Below are positions 35,907-44,137 of a stretch of 64,000 nt of DNA, one piece after another (position 1 is the stretch's first letter; the number at the start of each line of letters is the position of its first letter). Made by a program: the position numbers and the translations under genes. Source of the stretch: an uncultured Collinsella sp. (GTDB taxonomy: Bacteria > Actinomycetota > Coriobacteriia > Coriobacteriales > Coriobacteriaceae). The stretch is from assembly GCA_959599915.1 (NCBI GenBank), contig CAUGJE010000006.1, positions 62,001-126,000 on the forward strand. Reading direction: 5' to 3'. Below the pieces are notes generated by a model. The model did no database searches. It worked only from the letters and a program-made list of their open reading frames with translations, and had not been told where the DNA came from.

Positions 35907-37244
35907 ATGGACGAGATGTTTGCCATTAAATGTCAAAACTGCGGCGGCCCTATGTACTCGCACCAAGCTAAGCGCAGCTTTGAGTGCGCTTATTGCGGTG
36001 CGGTCATTCCGTGGCAGGCGGACGCCGGAGAGCCCAAGAGCGCTTTGGGTATTCGCCATACGCCGTTGACGGTAGTGGATGGACTGCTCAAGCTCACGCA
36101 TGTGTCGCAACTCGAGCGCCCGGAGGACCCGGACTGGTATTTCTTCAATTCGCACTGGCGCAATCAGTCGGTCCTGGAACATCTGCTGTGGGAGGACCGC
36201 GGCACGGCGCAGGAGTTCCAAGAAGCGACGCACGTGAGCATTCCCTGCCCCTTCTGCGGAGCGTCCTTTGAGGGCGAGTCAACGCAGCGTGTGTTTGAGT
36301 GCCCGTCCTGCGGCAACAAGATCGGCATTGCCGACTTGCTCAAGCCCGGTACGTTTAGCAAACGTCTGACCATGGGCGTGGGTGCGGAGTATGTGCCGGA
36401 GCAGGGTATTCCCTGCGAAATTTCGCCGCAGCAGGCACGTGCCAACGCGCTGCAGCTGGTGCGCCAGTACCCGGATGCCTTTGCCGGACACGACGTGGAA
36501 GACGCGATTCAAAATGACATGATGCTTTTCTACTTTCCCATGGCGCTCGCGGATTTGCGCATGATGGCGTCCTTCCCGGGTAAGGGCCTGAGCAAGGAGA
36601 CCTTGGTGTACTACGAGGTGCTCGACTGGGCGTATCCGCGGGAGAACTACCTGGACGTTCGCCTTATGGGCATTTTGGAGCCGTGGGACTTTGCCAAGGT
36701 GGGGCCGTTCGATCCTGCCATGCAGGAGGGTGACTTCCGCGTTGTCTCCGTCGATGCGTCTACCAAGGACCAGGTGGTTATTGATAAGCTGGCGCTCGAC
36801 GTTGCCGGCAACGATGCCGAGGCGGTGCTGGGGCTCAATAAAAAGAGCATCCGCACGTGGGCGCGCAAGGCCCGCAAGCATAAAGACGGTCTGGTGATGG
36901 TGCCGGTCTACTTTGTCGATCGTCCGGCGTCGGATGGCCGCGACGGCGAGCAAGTGCGCATCGCCGTGAACGGCCAGACGGGTCGCGCGGCCGCGGTGGT
37001 GTTTAGCGACAAGCGCGAGACGCATGTGGTGGCGTCGCTCAATCCGAGTCTGCATCTGTCCGGCGAAAGTACCGTGCATGCCACGCCCATCGAGGTCAAA
37101 TACGTTAAGTCGCCGTTTCTGTACCAGATCGTGCGCCGTGGAGGCGGCGAGCAACCGCGCCAGGTTGCAGCCGCCGTCGAGGGTTCCTACCGAGAAGAAA
37201 AGCCCAAACGCAAGGGCTTGCTCGCTGCGATCTTTGGGAAGTAG
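35907..37244 (+). CDS. Double zinc-ribbon protein, function unknown
   Basis: This 445-residue soluble protein carries two CxxC...CxxC zinc ribbons: CQNCG/CAYCG (residues 9-31) and CPFCG/CPSCG (about 113-136). The rest shows no family I recognise. It contains a segment rich in aromatic and acidic residues (140-330) and a basic C-terminus (EEKPKRKGLLAAIFGK). No membrane helix or signal peptide is seen. AGGAGG precedes the ATG. It could be an RNA/DNA-binding or scaffold protein, but nothing in the context decides. Confidence 0.65.
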   Translation: MDEMFAIKCQNCGGPMYSHQAKRSFECAYCGAVIPWQADAGEPKSALGIRHTPLTVVDGLLKLTHVSQLERPEDPDWYFFNSHWRNQSVLEHLLWEDRGTAQEFQEATHVSIPCPFCGASFEGESTQRVFECPSCGNKIGIADLLKPGTFSKRLTMGVGAEYVPEQGIPCEISPQQARANALQLVRQYPDAFAGHDVEDAIQNDMMLFYFPMALADLRMMASFPGKGLSKETLVYYEVLDWAYPRENYLDVRLMGILEPWDFAKVGPFDPAMQEGDFRVVSVDASTKDQVVIDKLALDVAGNDAEAVLGLNKKSIRTWARKARKHKDGLVMVPVYFVDRPASDGRDGEQVRIAVNGQTGRAAAVVFSDKRETHVVASLNPSLHLSGESTVHATPIEVKYVKSPFLYQIVRRGGGEQPRQVAAAVEGSYREEKPKRKGLLAAIFGK

Positions 37245-37301
37245 GGAAGCGCAGCGCGGGACGGCTCACAGGCGTGCGGGCGTTTCGGTCGCAACGTGCT
37301 G

Positions 37302-38351
37302 CTACCCTTGCGTTTCGCCATTGGTCGCTTCGTTGATGGCGCGGTACTCGGCACTCAGCTCGCGCGCCAGCTCTTCCTTGCTTGGAAGATACGGCAGGTA
37401 TTTGGCGGCAAACACTTGGTCGTTGTCTTCGGGCAGCGTGTACTCGACGATCGAATCGCTTTTGTCCGCGCAGAGCACGATGCCTATGGGCGGATTGTCG
37501 CCTTCGTTCATGAGCTCACGCGTGTAGTAGTTCACATACATTTGCATCTGGCCCAGGTCCTGATGCGTAAGGTCATCGGTCTTAAGGTCGATGAGCACGA
37601 AGCAGCGCATCAGATAGTTGTAAAAAACAAGGTCAATATAGAAATGGCGCCCATCAAAGGTGATGCGCTTTTGGCGCGCCTCGAAAGCGAAGCCACGGCC
37701 AAGCTCCAGCAGGAACTTCTGAAGATGTGTGATGAGCGCCTGCTCTAGATCGCTCTCGCGAAACGCAGTATCGTCCGAGAAACCTAAAAACTCCAGTACA
37801 TATGGATCGCGGATGATATCCTCGGGGCGACGAGCTGGGGCGCTCTTTTGGATTTCTTGGGTGACAGCCTCCTTGTCTTTGCTGGCAAGTAGGCGCTCGC
37901 GGAACATGGTGTTGATCTGGCGTTCGAGCTGGCGCGTGCTCCAGCGAGAATCGGCACATTCGTTCATGTACCATGTTCGAGCATCAGGGTCGGTTATACG
38001 CGATAACCTGCGGTAATGTGTCCAATTCAATTCGGAACGCAGCGCGTTCCGAATTGGGAACGCAAGATAAAACTGACGCATGTATCTTAAGCTTCTGGCG
38101 TTGAAGCCTCTGCCAAAATCCTTAGTCAATCTAACGGCAAGTTCGTCGATCAGTGCATCGCCATACTTGGCGCGCTCCTCTCCGCCCTGTTCATCAACAA
38201 TACTCTTGCCGATCTCCCAATATGCCTCAACCATCGCAAAGTTAACGGCGGTATAGGCCTTGTCGCGGGCGGCGTTGAGAATCGAGGAAACCTGCTTGTA
38301 AAAAACTTCTGGCACGATTGCCGATTCCCCGCGGTTTGCCAGTTCACTCAT
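37302..38351 (-). CDS. YhcG-type PDDEXK nuclease (DUF1016)
   Basis: This ~349-residue protein belongs to the YhcG family. The N-terminal DUF1016 domain has AYWEIGKSIVDEQ, YGDALIDELA and GFNARSLRYMRQFY. The C-terminal PD-(D/E)XK nuclease has FYIDLVFYNYLMRCFVLIDLK, with catalytic Asp and DLK. E. coli YhcG and relatives are linked to restriction and phage-defence loci, but here no methylase, integrase or other defence gene is adjacent. ATG 38351 is chosen because MSELANRG is a natural family start; ATG 38384 is also possible, and neither has a strong ribosome site. Base composition is a little lower in G+C than neighbours, consistent with transfer. Confidence 0.88.
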   Translation of the reverse strand: MSELANRGESAIVPEVFYKQVSSILNAARDKAYTAVNFAMVEAYWEIGKSIVDEQGGEERAKYGDALIDELAVRLTKDFGRGFNARSLRYMRQFYLAFPIRNALRSELNWTHYRRLSRITDPDARTWYMNECADSRWSTRQLERQINTMFRERLLASKDKEAVTQEIQKSAPARRPEDIIRDPYVLEFLGFSDDTAFRESDLEQALITHLQKFLLELGRGFAFEARQKRITFDGRHFYIDLVFYNYLMRCFVLIDLKTDDLTHQDLGQMQMYVNYYTRELMNEGDNPPIGIVLCADKSDSIVEYTLPEDNDQVFAAKYLPYLPSKEELARELSAEYRAINEATNGETQG

Positions 38352-38518
38352 CAATATCGCCCGACTTTCCTCTTGAGGACGCATCTTTATTGCATTTAGT
38401 TTAAAGACTCGTACGGACACGAATCGCTGCGCTGTCTGGCAACTTCGCATGGAGGCCTTGCGGTGACTAAAATTTGGCAATAGAGACAGTTTTCACGAAC
38501 CCCATGGGAGTGACATGC

Positions 38519-38788
38519 ATGGACAACAACACCTTGCTGTTTCAGGACAAGGGCTCGGGTAGGTTTAAAGACGTCAAGATCTACCCCAACCGTATCGAGG
38601 TGCTCAGGAAGGGCACTTTCGGCGGCAAGCACACCGAGATTGTCTATCTTAAGGACATCACGGGCGTCAATAGAATCAAAGGCCGTGATGTTTTTCTGCG
38701 TAACAGGCTGTTGACCGCTTGCGTCTTTAGCCTGAGTAGCCGTGCGAAGGCCCAGGAATTTGTGAACGCGCTGAACATGGTGATGTAG
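38519..38788 (+). CDS. Small PH-like domain protein
   Basis: This 89-residue soluble protein looks like a single bacterial PH-like fold: alternating beta strands (VKIYPNRIEVLRKG, TEIVYLKDITGVNRIKG) and a C-terminal helix (RAKAQEFVNALNMVM). Function unknown. GGGAG lies upstream of ATG 38519. Divergent from the YhcG gene and followed by a terminator shared with the PI-PLC gene. Confidence 0.6.
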   Translation: MDNNTLLFQDKGSGRFKDVKIYPNRIEVLRKGTFGGKHTEIVYLKDITGVNRIKGRDVFLRNRLLTACVFSLSSRAKAQEFVNALNMVM

Positions 38789-38816
38789 CCGATAACGGCG
38801 TTCGGTCCAAGGTAAA

Positions 38817-38851
38817 AATCGGGGCGCAGAACGGTATTCTGCGCCCCGATT
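38817..38851. terminator. Bidirectional terminator
   Basis: A perfect 15-bp stem (38817-38831/38837-38851) with a 5-base loop lies between the convergent PH-like and PI-PLC genes. A-rich sequence on the left gives a T-run for the leftward transcript. Confidence 0.85.
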
Positions 38852-38880
38852 GAGTTGATGCGCCCAAAAAACTGGCTTGC

Positions 38881-40737
38881 CTATTCGTTAACGTCCTCGG
38901 TATTGTCGCGGTCACTGGCAAGCATTGCTGCGCCGGCGACCGTCGTCGCTACGGCGGCGGCAGCGAGCCCGGCGGCAACGCCAGAACCGTCGCCCGTGTT
39001 GGCGAGCTTTCCGCCCGAGCTCTTGCCCTGGTCTCTCTTGTTGCCCTTGCCGTTCTTGTCGGCGCTGCCTGCGTTGGAACCCGTGCCGCTGCCGTTGCCG
39101 CCCGCACTGCCCGAGGCCGCTACGGTAAAGCTTGCGGCTCCGTCGCTGGCGAGCGTGTAGTTCTGCGCCGCGTCGCCCAAGAGACCGTTCACGCGCACCC
39201 AGTACGTTCCTGCGGCAAATGTTTCGCCCTCGGCCATTGCCGTGCCCGGAGCGCCGTCCGCGTCGTGCACAAACTCGAGCTGGGCCGTGCAGGCATCGGT
39301 TTCGAGCTTGCCCTCGAGTGATGCCGCAATCTTGGCGCGCACGTCTTCGCCGGCCTTAAGGCCTTCGAGTCCCTCAAAATGGTGCGTCAGCGCGCGTGGA
39401 TCGATATCGATGGGCACAGAGCCCTGCAGCCCCGTAACGGTCTCGTTGCCCAGGGCGTCGACATCCACGTATTCAATGGCAAACGCATGGCCCGAAGCTG
39501 TCGCGTTGAGCGCGTTGTTGCTGTCAGCAAGGCGGAAATGACCCTCGCCAACGGTCTTGCCATCCTGGAATGAGGCATCGCTCAGCGAGTCGCCGTACGT
39601 CATGCGCATGCGGGTCGGGAGATAGTACGGGAGATAGTACGAAGCCGTCTGCTTGTGCTCCGTATCGTAATTGCGCTGGTAGATGCTCCGGGCCAGCGCC
39701 GCATCAACAAAGTCGGATGCGATGATGCCAATGTGCTTGAGGTAATCTGACTTTGTATCCTCGGTGCCGCTGGGGTTGATGTACGGGCTCTTATACAGAT
39801 GCTCGTTGACTACTCGTGCCGAGGTAAAAGGATTGCCTCCGTGCGACAAGCCCGTGCAGCTGGTGTAGTTGATAGACCAGCAGCGCTCCAGGACTTGCTC
39901 CTTGGCCCCGTTATCGTCCTCGACATCTACCTCGTTGCGCGTGCGCCCGGTCGTTTCCTTCAGCGCATTATCGACCCAGCTGAGCTTGTCGGTTCCCGTG
40001 AGTTTGTACTTGTCCTGGGCGTATACCTTGGTGCAATAGGGCTCTTTGTCGCCTGTTTCTCCCGCGGCTTCAAAGCCCCGCGCGTCTTGGACGAGACACA
40101 TAGTGGCGCTGTCGGAGTGAGCCTTGATCTTGTCATCCCATTCGGTAAGGTCGAGGCCCCACGTGTGGCCGCTTACACTGTTGCCGGCGAGCCTAAATCG
40201 ACGCAGCAGAACGATCTTTCCGCGCACCTCGTGTAGCACGGGGATTCGGCTCGACGTATAGAACAGTTTGGGGTTGTCGTCCAAAACCTTGGCGAAAGCC
40301 GTCGTAACACTTTCGTCGGTAGCCTCGTCGTTGCCTCGTGATACAAGCATGATGAGCGCTTCTGTCGGGTTTTCGTTCAAAAACGTTTTGAAGTAGCCTA
40401 TGACATCGGAAAGATGCATAAAGTACGCGTCTTTTTTGAGCAGGTAGTAATCCCCGTGGTCGATACCGGGGTCGTCGCCCTTTCCGAGCCGGATATCAAA
40501 ATAGCGAATGCCTTCGAGCAACTGCGTGGGAATGTAATCCTGCTGGCATTTTACTTGCGAGGATTGGGGCTCAGTGTCGTTGTCCACGCTGCAGGTGCCC
40601 GAATCGTGCGTACCCGGGATGCTCAGCTCGTCGAGGAACTTGTTGTCGTCGACGTATTTCATCCAACATGGCCCATCGACGTAGCTGCTGTACGTGATCC
40701 AGTCGAGGCTGCTAACCGTGGCATCGTTCTTTTTCAT
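38881..40737 (-). CDS. PI-PLC X-domain protein with LANTG-like anchor (3' fragment)
   Basis: This 618-residue fragment begins at the first ATG after the internal TAG. It has no signal peptide, so it would stay in the cytoplasm if translated alone. The PI-PLC X domain shows SIPGTHDSGT (first catalytic His), RYFDIRLG and FMHLSDVI (second His), indicating a phosphodiesterase acting on phosphatidylinositol or a related inositol lipid. After a beta-sandwich-like region comes a Gly/Ser/Asn/Lys linker and LANTGDGSG, a hydrophobic helix and charged tail, a variant sortase signal. The presence of wall-anchoring but no export signal is the key sign that it is the distal half of a split gene. Confidence 0.8.
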   Translation of the reverse strand: MKKNDATVSSLDWITYSSYVDGPCWMKYVDDNKFLDELSIPGTHDSGTCSVDNDTEPQSSQVKCQQDYIPTQLLEGIRYFDIRLGKGDDPGIDHGDYYLLKKDAYFMHLSDVIGYFKTFLNENPTEALIMLVSRGNDEATDESVTTAFAKVLDDNPKLFYTSSRIPVLHEVRGKIVLLRRFRLAGNSVSGHTWGLDLTEWDDKIKAHSDSATMCLVQDARGFEAAGETGDKEPYCTKVYAQDKYKLTGTDKLSWVDNALKETTGRTRNEVDVEDDNGAKEQVLERCWSINYTSCTGLSHGGNPFTSARVVNEHLYKSPYINPSGTEDTKSDYLKHIGIIASDFVDAALARSIYQRNYDTEHKQTASYYLPYYLPTRMRMTYGDSLSDASFQDGKTVGEGHFRLADSNNALNATASGHAFAIEYVDVDALGNETVTGLQGSVPIDIDPRALTHHFEGLEGLKAGEDVRAKIAASLEGKLETDACTAQLEFVHDADGAPGTAMAEGETFAAGTYWVRVNGLLGDAAQNYTLASDGAASFTVAASGSAGGNGSGTGSNAGSADKNGKGNKRDQGKSSGGKLANTGDGSGVAAGLAAAAVATTVAGAAMLASDRDNTEDVNE

Positions 40738-40803
40738 GTCGTAACCGATAAGTTCGAGCTCCCACGGAATGCTCTTACTCTTATGGCAGATCTTATTGTT
40801 GTC

Positions 40804-41379
40804 CTAGTCTTCGCCGTTCGATTCTATTGCCAGGTACTTAATGTCTTTTTTCTCGGTTTCTTTCTCGACCGTGCGGTCTCGGATGATATAGGTTCCGTTT
40901 GATTGACGCTCGAACGCAAAAGCGCGGCTGGGCTTGTTGTCATACTCGCCGCCCCATACGTGGATGACCTTTCCATCTTTGTCAGAGTCGTCGTCGACCG
41001 ACCAAATGCTGTAGCCCGTCTTTTTATGCTCTTCGAAATTGAGCAAGGTGCGGATAGCATACCAGTTTGTATCGTCATTCTTGGTCGTTACGTTCTCAAG
41101 GATGAGCTTGCTGGACGTGCCGTCGTTAAACAGGTGGCAGACGTTGCCGCGAACGTTGCCGTCTTGGTTGACGCTCGCGGTGCGAAAATAGCCCGCGGGG
41201 CGAAGGCGAATGACGAACTTGTCGAGGGTGGCCGCCGGTGTGGGCGTGTCTTCTGCAAATGCCGCGCGCATGGGAAGGCCCAATCCCGCGGTTTCGGGCA
41301 GGCTTGCAAGCGGCGACAACGCCGCAAGTCCTAGGCCCAGCGTAAACGCTCGACGACTGATGGCGTGGTGTTCGGTCAT
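40804..41379 (-). CDS. Tat-exported ricin-like lectin domain (5' fragment)
   Basis: This 191-residue fragment ends at the internal TAG. The N-terminus is a Tat-like signal (ISRRAFTLGLGLAALSPLASLPET), with likely cleavage after AFA. The rest resembles a ricin B-type trefoil: three repeats with FVIRLRP, YSIWSVDDDSDKDGKVIHVWGG and YIIRDR. It is cut in the third repeat. As a free product it would be a small secreted carbohydrate-binding-like protein. GGAGGAG precedes ATG 41379. Confidence 0.75.
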   Translation of the reverse strand: MTEHHAISRRAFTLGLGLAALSPLASLPETAGLGLPMRAAFAEDTPTPAATLDKFVIRLRPAGYFRTASVNQDGNVRGNVCHLFNDGTSSKLILENVTTKNDDTNWYAIRTLLNFEEHKKTGYSIWSVDDDSDKDGKVIHVWGGEYDNKPSRAFAFERQSNGTYIIRDRTVEKETEKKDIKYLAIESNGED

Positions 41380-41685
41380 AACTCCTCCATTCGCAGGGTG
41401 CGGTAATGCGCTCATTTTGGTCACTATACTGCCCGGATGTTTAAAGGTGTCGGCTTAAATTGTGTGCGCGGCGCTATAAATCGGCGGGCGGACGTGTTTG
41501 GGTGCTTGCCGTTTTCGTACCGTTGCCACATTTGGGGTGGTTCCGGCGTCCGGCATCCTCGCGTTCGTCAGGTGCCGGCATAAGAAAGGGAGGGTCGGTT
41601 TACCGGCCCTCCCTTAGTACGAAACGCTGGGGCACCGTCGCTTGTTTGCACTGCGCCCGTGTTTCCCGCTGCGCTCGCCAGTTGC
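41380..41685. other. Intergenic region between lipoprotein and PI-PLC genes
   Basis: 306 bases with no gene seen. It holds the promoter region of the PI-PLC gene (TATAGT as complement of 41426-41431) and the terminator of the upstream lipoprotein gene near 41600. The middle part, 41450-41580, shows no structure I can interpret. Confidence 0.5.
41586..41615 (-). terminator. Terminator of lipoprotein gene 1
   Basis: A 13-bp stem (aagggagggtcgg with ccggccctccctt, one G-U) and TTTA loop lies about 70 bases after the stop of the leftward lipoprotein gene. On the minus strand the stem itself ends in tt and is followed by cttatg, so the T-run is short. Confidence 0.65.
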
Positions 41686-42279
41686 TTAGCGCTTGATCTC
41701 GATATCGTCGAGCTTGACGTCCATGGCCTCGGTCTTGGCTTCGGCGATGTCGTCGGCAAATTCCAGAGACTTCATCATGGTCTCGACGGCGTCCTTGTGC
41801 TCCTCGACGTTGTCGATGCGCACGTACACGCTGCCGCCGTCAACGTCGGTGAAGTATTCGGTCGTTACGCCGCCCGAGTGTGTATAGGAAGCGTTGCGCC
41901 AAGTCTTGCCGTTGTACTTGACGGGGTCATTCTCGGTCCACTCAAAGCTGGCATTCCACTTTGCCTCGTAGTCGAACAGCTCGTCGGCGTTCTTGTCAGG
42001 ATCGAAGACGGGGATGAAGCGATCGCTGGCGTGCTCGCTCTCGGTGAACTTAAACTGGGCCCTGTCGGCAGTGTCGCCTGCGACGTCGGTGATCTCGACG
42101 CCCTCGGGGACCTCGACCTTAAACCAAATGAAGTCGGTCCTCATATCCACGGCTGGCTTTTCTGCGCCGCCGCCACCGCCACTGCCGGTAGCGCCGCCGC
42201 TTCCGCCGCAACCCACCAGGGCAACCGCGGCAAAAAGACTCATGCAGAGGGTGAGAATCGCAAAGGCCTTCTTTTTCAT
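41686..42279 (-). CDS. Secreted lipoprotein (paralogue 1)
   Basis: This 197-residue protein has a lipoprotein signal peptide (MKKKAFAILTLCMSLFAAVALVGC; lipobox LVGC, lipid-bearing Cys24), then a Gly-rich linker and a ~150-residue domain. It shares with its neighbour at 42523-43125 the blocks TDFIWFKVE-PEG, ADR, DRFIPV, YNG-TW, FTDV--GSVYV and SLEFADDIAEA. No function can be assigned. GGAGG precedes the ATG. Confidence 0.75.
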   Translation of the reverse strand: MKKKAFAILTLCMSLFAAVALVGCGGSGGATGSGGGGGAEKPAVDMRTDFIWFKVEVPEGVEITDVAGDTADRAQFKFTESEHASDRFIPVFDPDKNADELFDYEAKWNASFEWTENDPVKYNGKTWRNASYTHSGGVTTEYFTDVDGGSVYVRIDNVEEHKDAVETMMKSLEFADDIAEAKTEAMDVKLDDIEIKR

Positions 42280-42351
42280 GGTCGTGTCCTCCTCGATCTG
42301 TAACCGCCCATGGATTACCTGTCTTTACTGTACGCGTGGACGGCTCGCTAG

Positions 42352-42370
42352 GGTGGGCCATGTGTCCCAT
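42352..42370 (-). repeat. 19-bp element upstream of lipoprotein gene 1
   Basis: GGTGGGCCATGTGTCCCAT is identical to bases 43323-43341 upstream of the paralogous lipoprotein gene. It lies 73 bases before the start codon of this gene. It could be a shared control site or a duplication remnant. Confidence 0.7.
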
Positions 42371-42422
42371 TCTGAGGGCCGGATTTGCGCCAACAAGTGG
42401 CAATATGCGCGGGTCCAAAAGA

Positions 42423-42452
42423 GGGGAGGGCCGATGCCTGTCGGCCCTCCCC
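42423..42452 (-). terminator. Hairpin after lipoprotein gene 2
   Basis: A perfect 12-bp stem (42423-42434/42441-42452) lies about 70 bases downstream of the leftward lipoprotein gene 2, before the upstream region of gene 1. The T-run is poor, so its terminator role is inferred. Confidence 0.6.
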
Positions 42453-42522
42453 GGGGTTGGGTGCCCGTTGCTTTAATGGGGCGCATGCGCGCAGGTGCGC
42501 GTAGGCGCGTGCGGGTGTCCCG

Positions 42523-43125
42523 TTACTTGAGCTCGATGCTCGAAATCTCGACTTCGCGCGCCTCGGAAACTGCCTCTGCCATGTCATCGGGGAATTCGAT
42601 GGAGTTGAGGAGCGCCTCGGCTTCTTTCTTGTGCTGGTCGAAGTTCGAGATGAGGACGTAGACGCTTCCTGGTTCAACGTCGGTAAAAAGGATGGTTGAG
42701 ATACCGCTGTTGTCTTCGTACGTTCCGACGAGCCACGTCCTGCCGTTATATTCGACGGACCCGCCATCCTTCCACTGGAACGTATCCCCCTTCTTTTCTG
42801 CCTGGTCGGCGTGGGACTCCTCGGCCGTCAGCGCTTTTTTCCAAACGGGGATAAAGCGATCGGCCGAGGCGTTCTCGTCTTCGGGGAAGGTGAGCTGAAC
42901 CCTGTCGGCATTCTTGCCGGCGGAGTCGCTTACGCCGACACCCTCGGGCATCTCGACCTTAAACCAGATAAAGTCGGTCTTCTTGGCGACGGGGGCCTTT
43001 TCCTTGCTCTCGCTCTTGGCGGTGCTGCCGCCTCCGCCCGATGCGCTCCCGCCGCAGCCGACAAGGGCAAATGCGGCAAAGAGAGCGATGCAAAGGGAAA
43101 GAATCGATAGGGTCTTTTTCTTCAT
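42523..43125 (-). CDS. Secreted lipoprotein (paralogue 2)
   Basis: This 200-residue paralogue of the downstream lipoprotein begins MKKKTLSILSLCIALFAAFALVGC (lipobox LVGC, Cys24), followed by a Gly/Ser/Lys linker and the same ~150-residue domain. The two genes are in tandem with about 240 bases between, each with its own upstream region and hairpin, so they are probably transcribed separately after an old duplication. GGAGG precedes ATG 43125. Function unknown. Confidence 0.75.
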   Translation of the reverse strand: MKKKTLSILSLCIALFAAFALVGCGGSASGGGGSTAKSESKEKAPVAKKTDFIWFKVEMPEGVGVSDSAGKNADRVQLTFPEDENASADRFIPVWKKALTAEESHADQAEKKGDTFQWKDGGSVEYNGRTWLVGTYEDNSGISTILFTDVEPGSVYVLISNFDQHKKEAEALLNSIEFPDDMAEAVSEAREVEISSIELK

Positions 43126-43502
43126 GGTGGCGTCCTCCTTGTCTGCCGATGACATCACGGCGCCGCATGCTGTTGGGGTGCTGATTGCGCTGGCGGCGGA
43201 TGTCTCTGTGTGCTGTGCGGCTTATGCCTCCGTTCATTGCTTGTGGCCGTTGCCCGGCCGTGCCCCAACGGGTTCCTTACTTATAGATATGCCCCAGCTT
43301 GTGCTGCCCGGGAGTCTCGAAAGGTGGGCCATGTGTCCCATGTTTGTGTCGCTGCCGCCTATCGTGTGCCATAGAAATCCGCGATGGCCAGGTGCGCTGA
43401 CGCTCATGTGCTTATGGGCTAGACTTAGCACCATTACGTGATCGATGCGGTCGGTCGGCGGTTGCCACCCGACCGATGTATATGACTTGAAGGTGCATGT
43501 GC
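43126..43502. other. Divergent intergenic region, lipoprotein 2 / fchA
   Basis: 377 bases without a gene. It contains the second copy of the 19-bp element (43323-43341), about 200 bases before the lipoprotein start, and the promoter region for fchA. No RNA gene or strong palindrome seen. Confidence 0.45.
43323..43341 (-). repeat. 19-bp element upstream of lipoprotein gene 2
   Basis: Identical to 42352-42370. The flanking bases of the two copies differ, so the identity is limited to these 19 bases. Confidence 0.7.
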
Positions 43503-44135
43503 ATGAGCCAAGAGATGATGGACAAGACCTGCCGCGGGTTTGCCGAGGCGCTGGCCGCGCGCGAGCCGGTTCCCGGCGGTGGCAGCGCGAGCGCCTTTGT
43601 GGGCGCGCTGGGCGCCTCGCTGTGCGGAATGGTTGCCCGCTACGGTGCGACCAATCCCGCGCTTGCTGATCGTGCGGATGACCTGACGCGTGCGTTTGTC
43701 CATGCTGATGAGCTGGCCCAGGAGCTTGTCGAGTTGGTTGCCGAGGACGTTCGTGCCTATGGGCAGGTGTCCGCGGCGTACGGTATTCCGCGTGACGATC
43801 CGGCTCGAGCGACCGCGATTCAGGATGCGCTGCATGTGGCCGCTATGCCGCCGTATCGCATTATGGATGCCTGCGGGCGTGCGCTGGCGCTGCTCGAGGA
43901 CATGGCCGACAAGGGTTCGCGTCAGCTGCTGTCCGATGTGGCGTGCGGCGCCGTGTTCTGCCGTTCCGCTATGCAGGGCGCGAGCTTGACGCTCTTTGCC
44001 AACACCACGTCTATGAAGGACCGGGCGCGCGCCGAGGAGCTCGAGACCGCGTGCGATGAGCTGCTGGACACGTGGTTGCCGCGCGCCGATGCGCTGGCGC
44101 GCCGCGCCGCCGACGCTGCAAGGAAGAGGGGATAG
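43503..44135 (+). CDS. fchA: Methenyl-THF cyclohydrolase / cyclodeaminase-family protein
   Basis: This 210-residue all-helical protein belongs to the FTCD_C (cyclodeaminase/cyclohydrolase) family. EPVPGGGSASAFVGALGASLCGMVA is the typical glycine-rich folate-site segment. Standalone members such as clostridial FchA hydrolyse 5,10-methenyl-THF to 10-formyl-THF. The neighbour folD starts 3 bases after its stop, and that FolD lacks cyclohydrolase residues, which favours the cyclohydrolase role over formimino-THF cyclodeaminase. ATG 43503 has AAGG nine bases upstream; ATG 43497 is too close. No histidine-degradation gene is nearby. Confidence 0.85.
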   Translation: MSQEMMDKTCRGFAEALAAREPVPGGGSASAFVGALGASLCGMVARYGATNPALADRADDLTRAFVHADELAQELVELVAEDVRAYGQVSAAYGIPRDDPARATAIQDALHVAAMPPYRIMDACGRALALLEDMADKGSRQLLSDVACGAVFCRSAMQGASLTLFANTTSMKDRARAEELETACDELLDTWLPRADALARRAADAARKRG

Positions 44136-44137
44136 CC

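Larger units (their letters stand above)
38881..41379 (-). pseudogene. Secreted lectin/PI-PLC surface protein interrupted by one in-frame TAG
   Basis: Read on the minus strand from ATG 41379, the frame is open to 38881 except for one TAG at 40804-40806. The 22 codons between this stop and the next ATG (40737) stay in frame and complete a ricin-like repeat (YLAIESNGED, stop, DNNKICHKSKSIPWELEL). The full protein would be about 831 residues: a Tat signal peptide (SRRAFTLGLGLAALSPLASL), a ricin-like lectin domain, a PI-PLC X domain, a C-terminal beta domain, and a LANTG-type sortase signal with membrane helix. The most economical reading is a recent nonsense mutation or a sequence error. GGAGGAG precedes the start, and a TATAGT -10-like hexamer (complement of 41426-41431) lies upstream. 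Confidence 0.8.

Noticed and set aside
40804..40806. TAG read as pyrrolysine or selenocysteine-like recoding
   Set aside because: Selenocysteine uses TGA. Pyrrolysine needs pyl genes, none of which are seen, and the stop falls in a lectin repeat, not an active site. A nonsense mutation is simpler.
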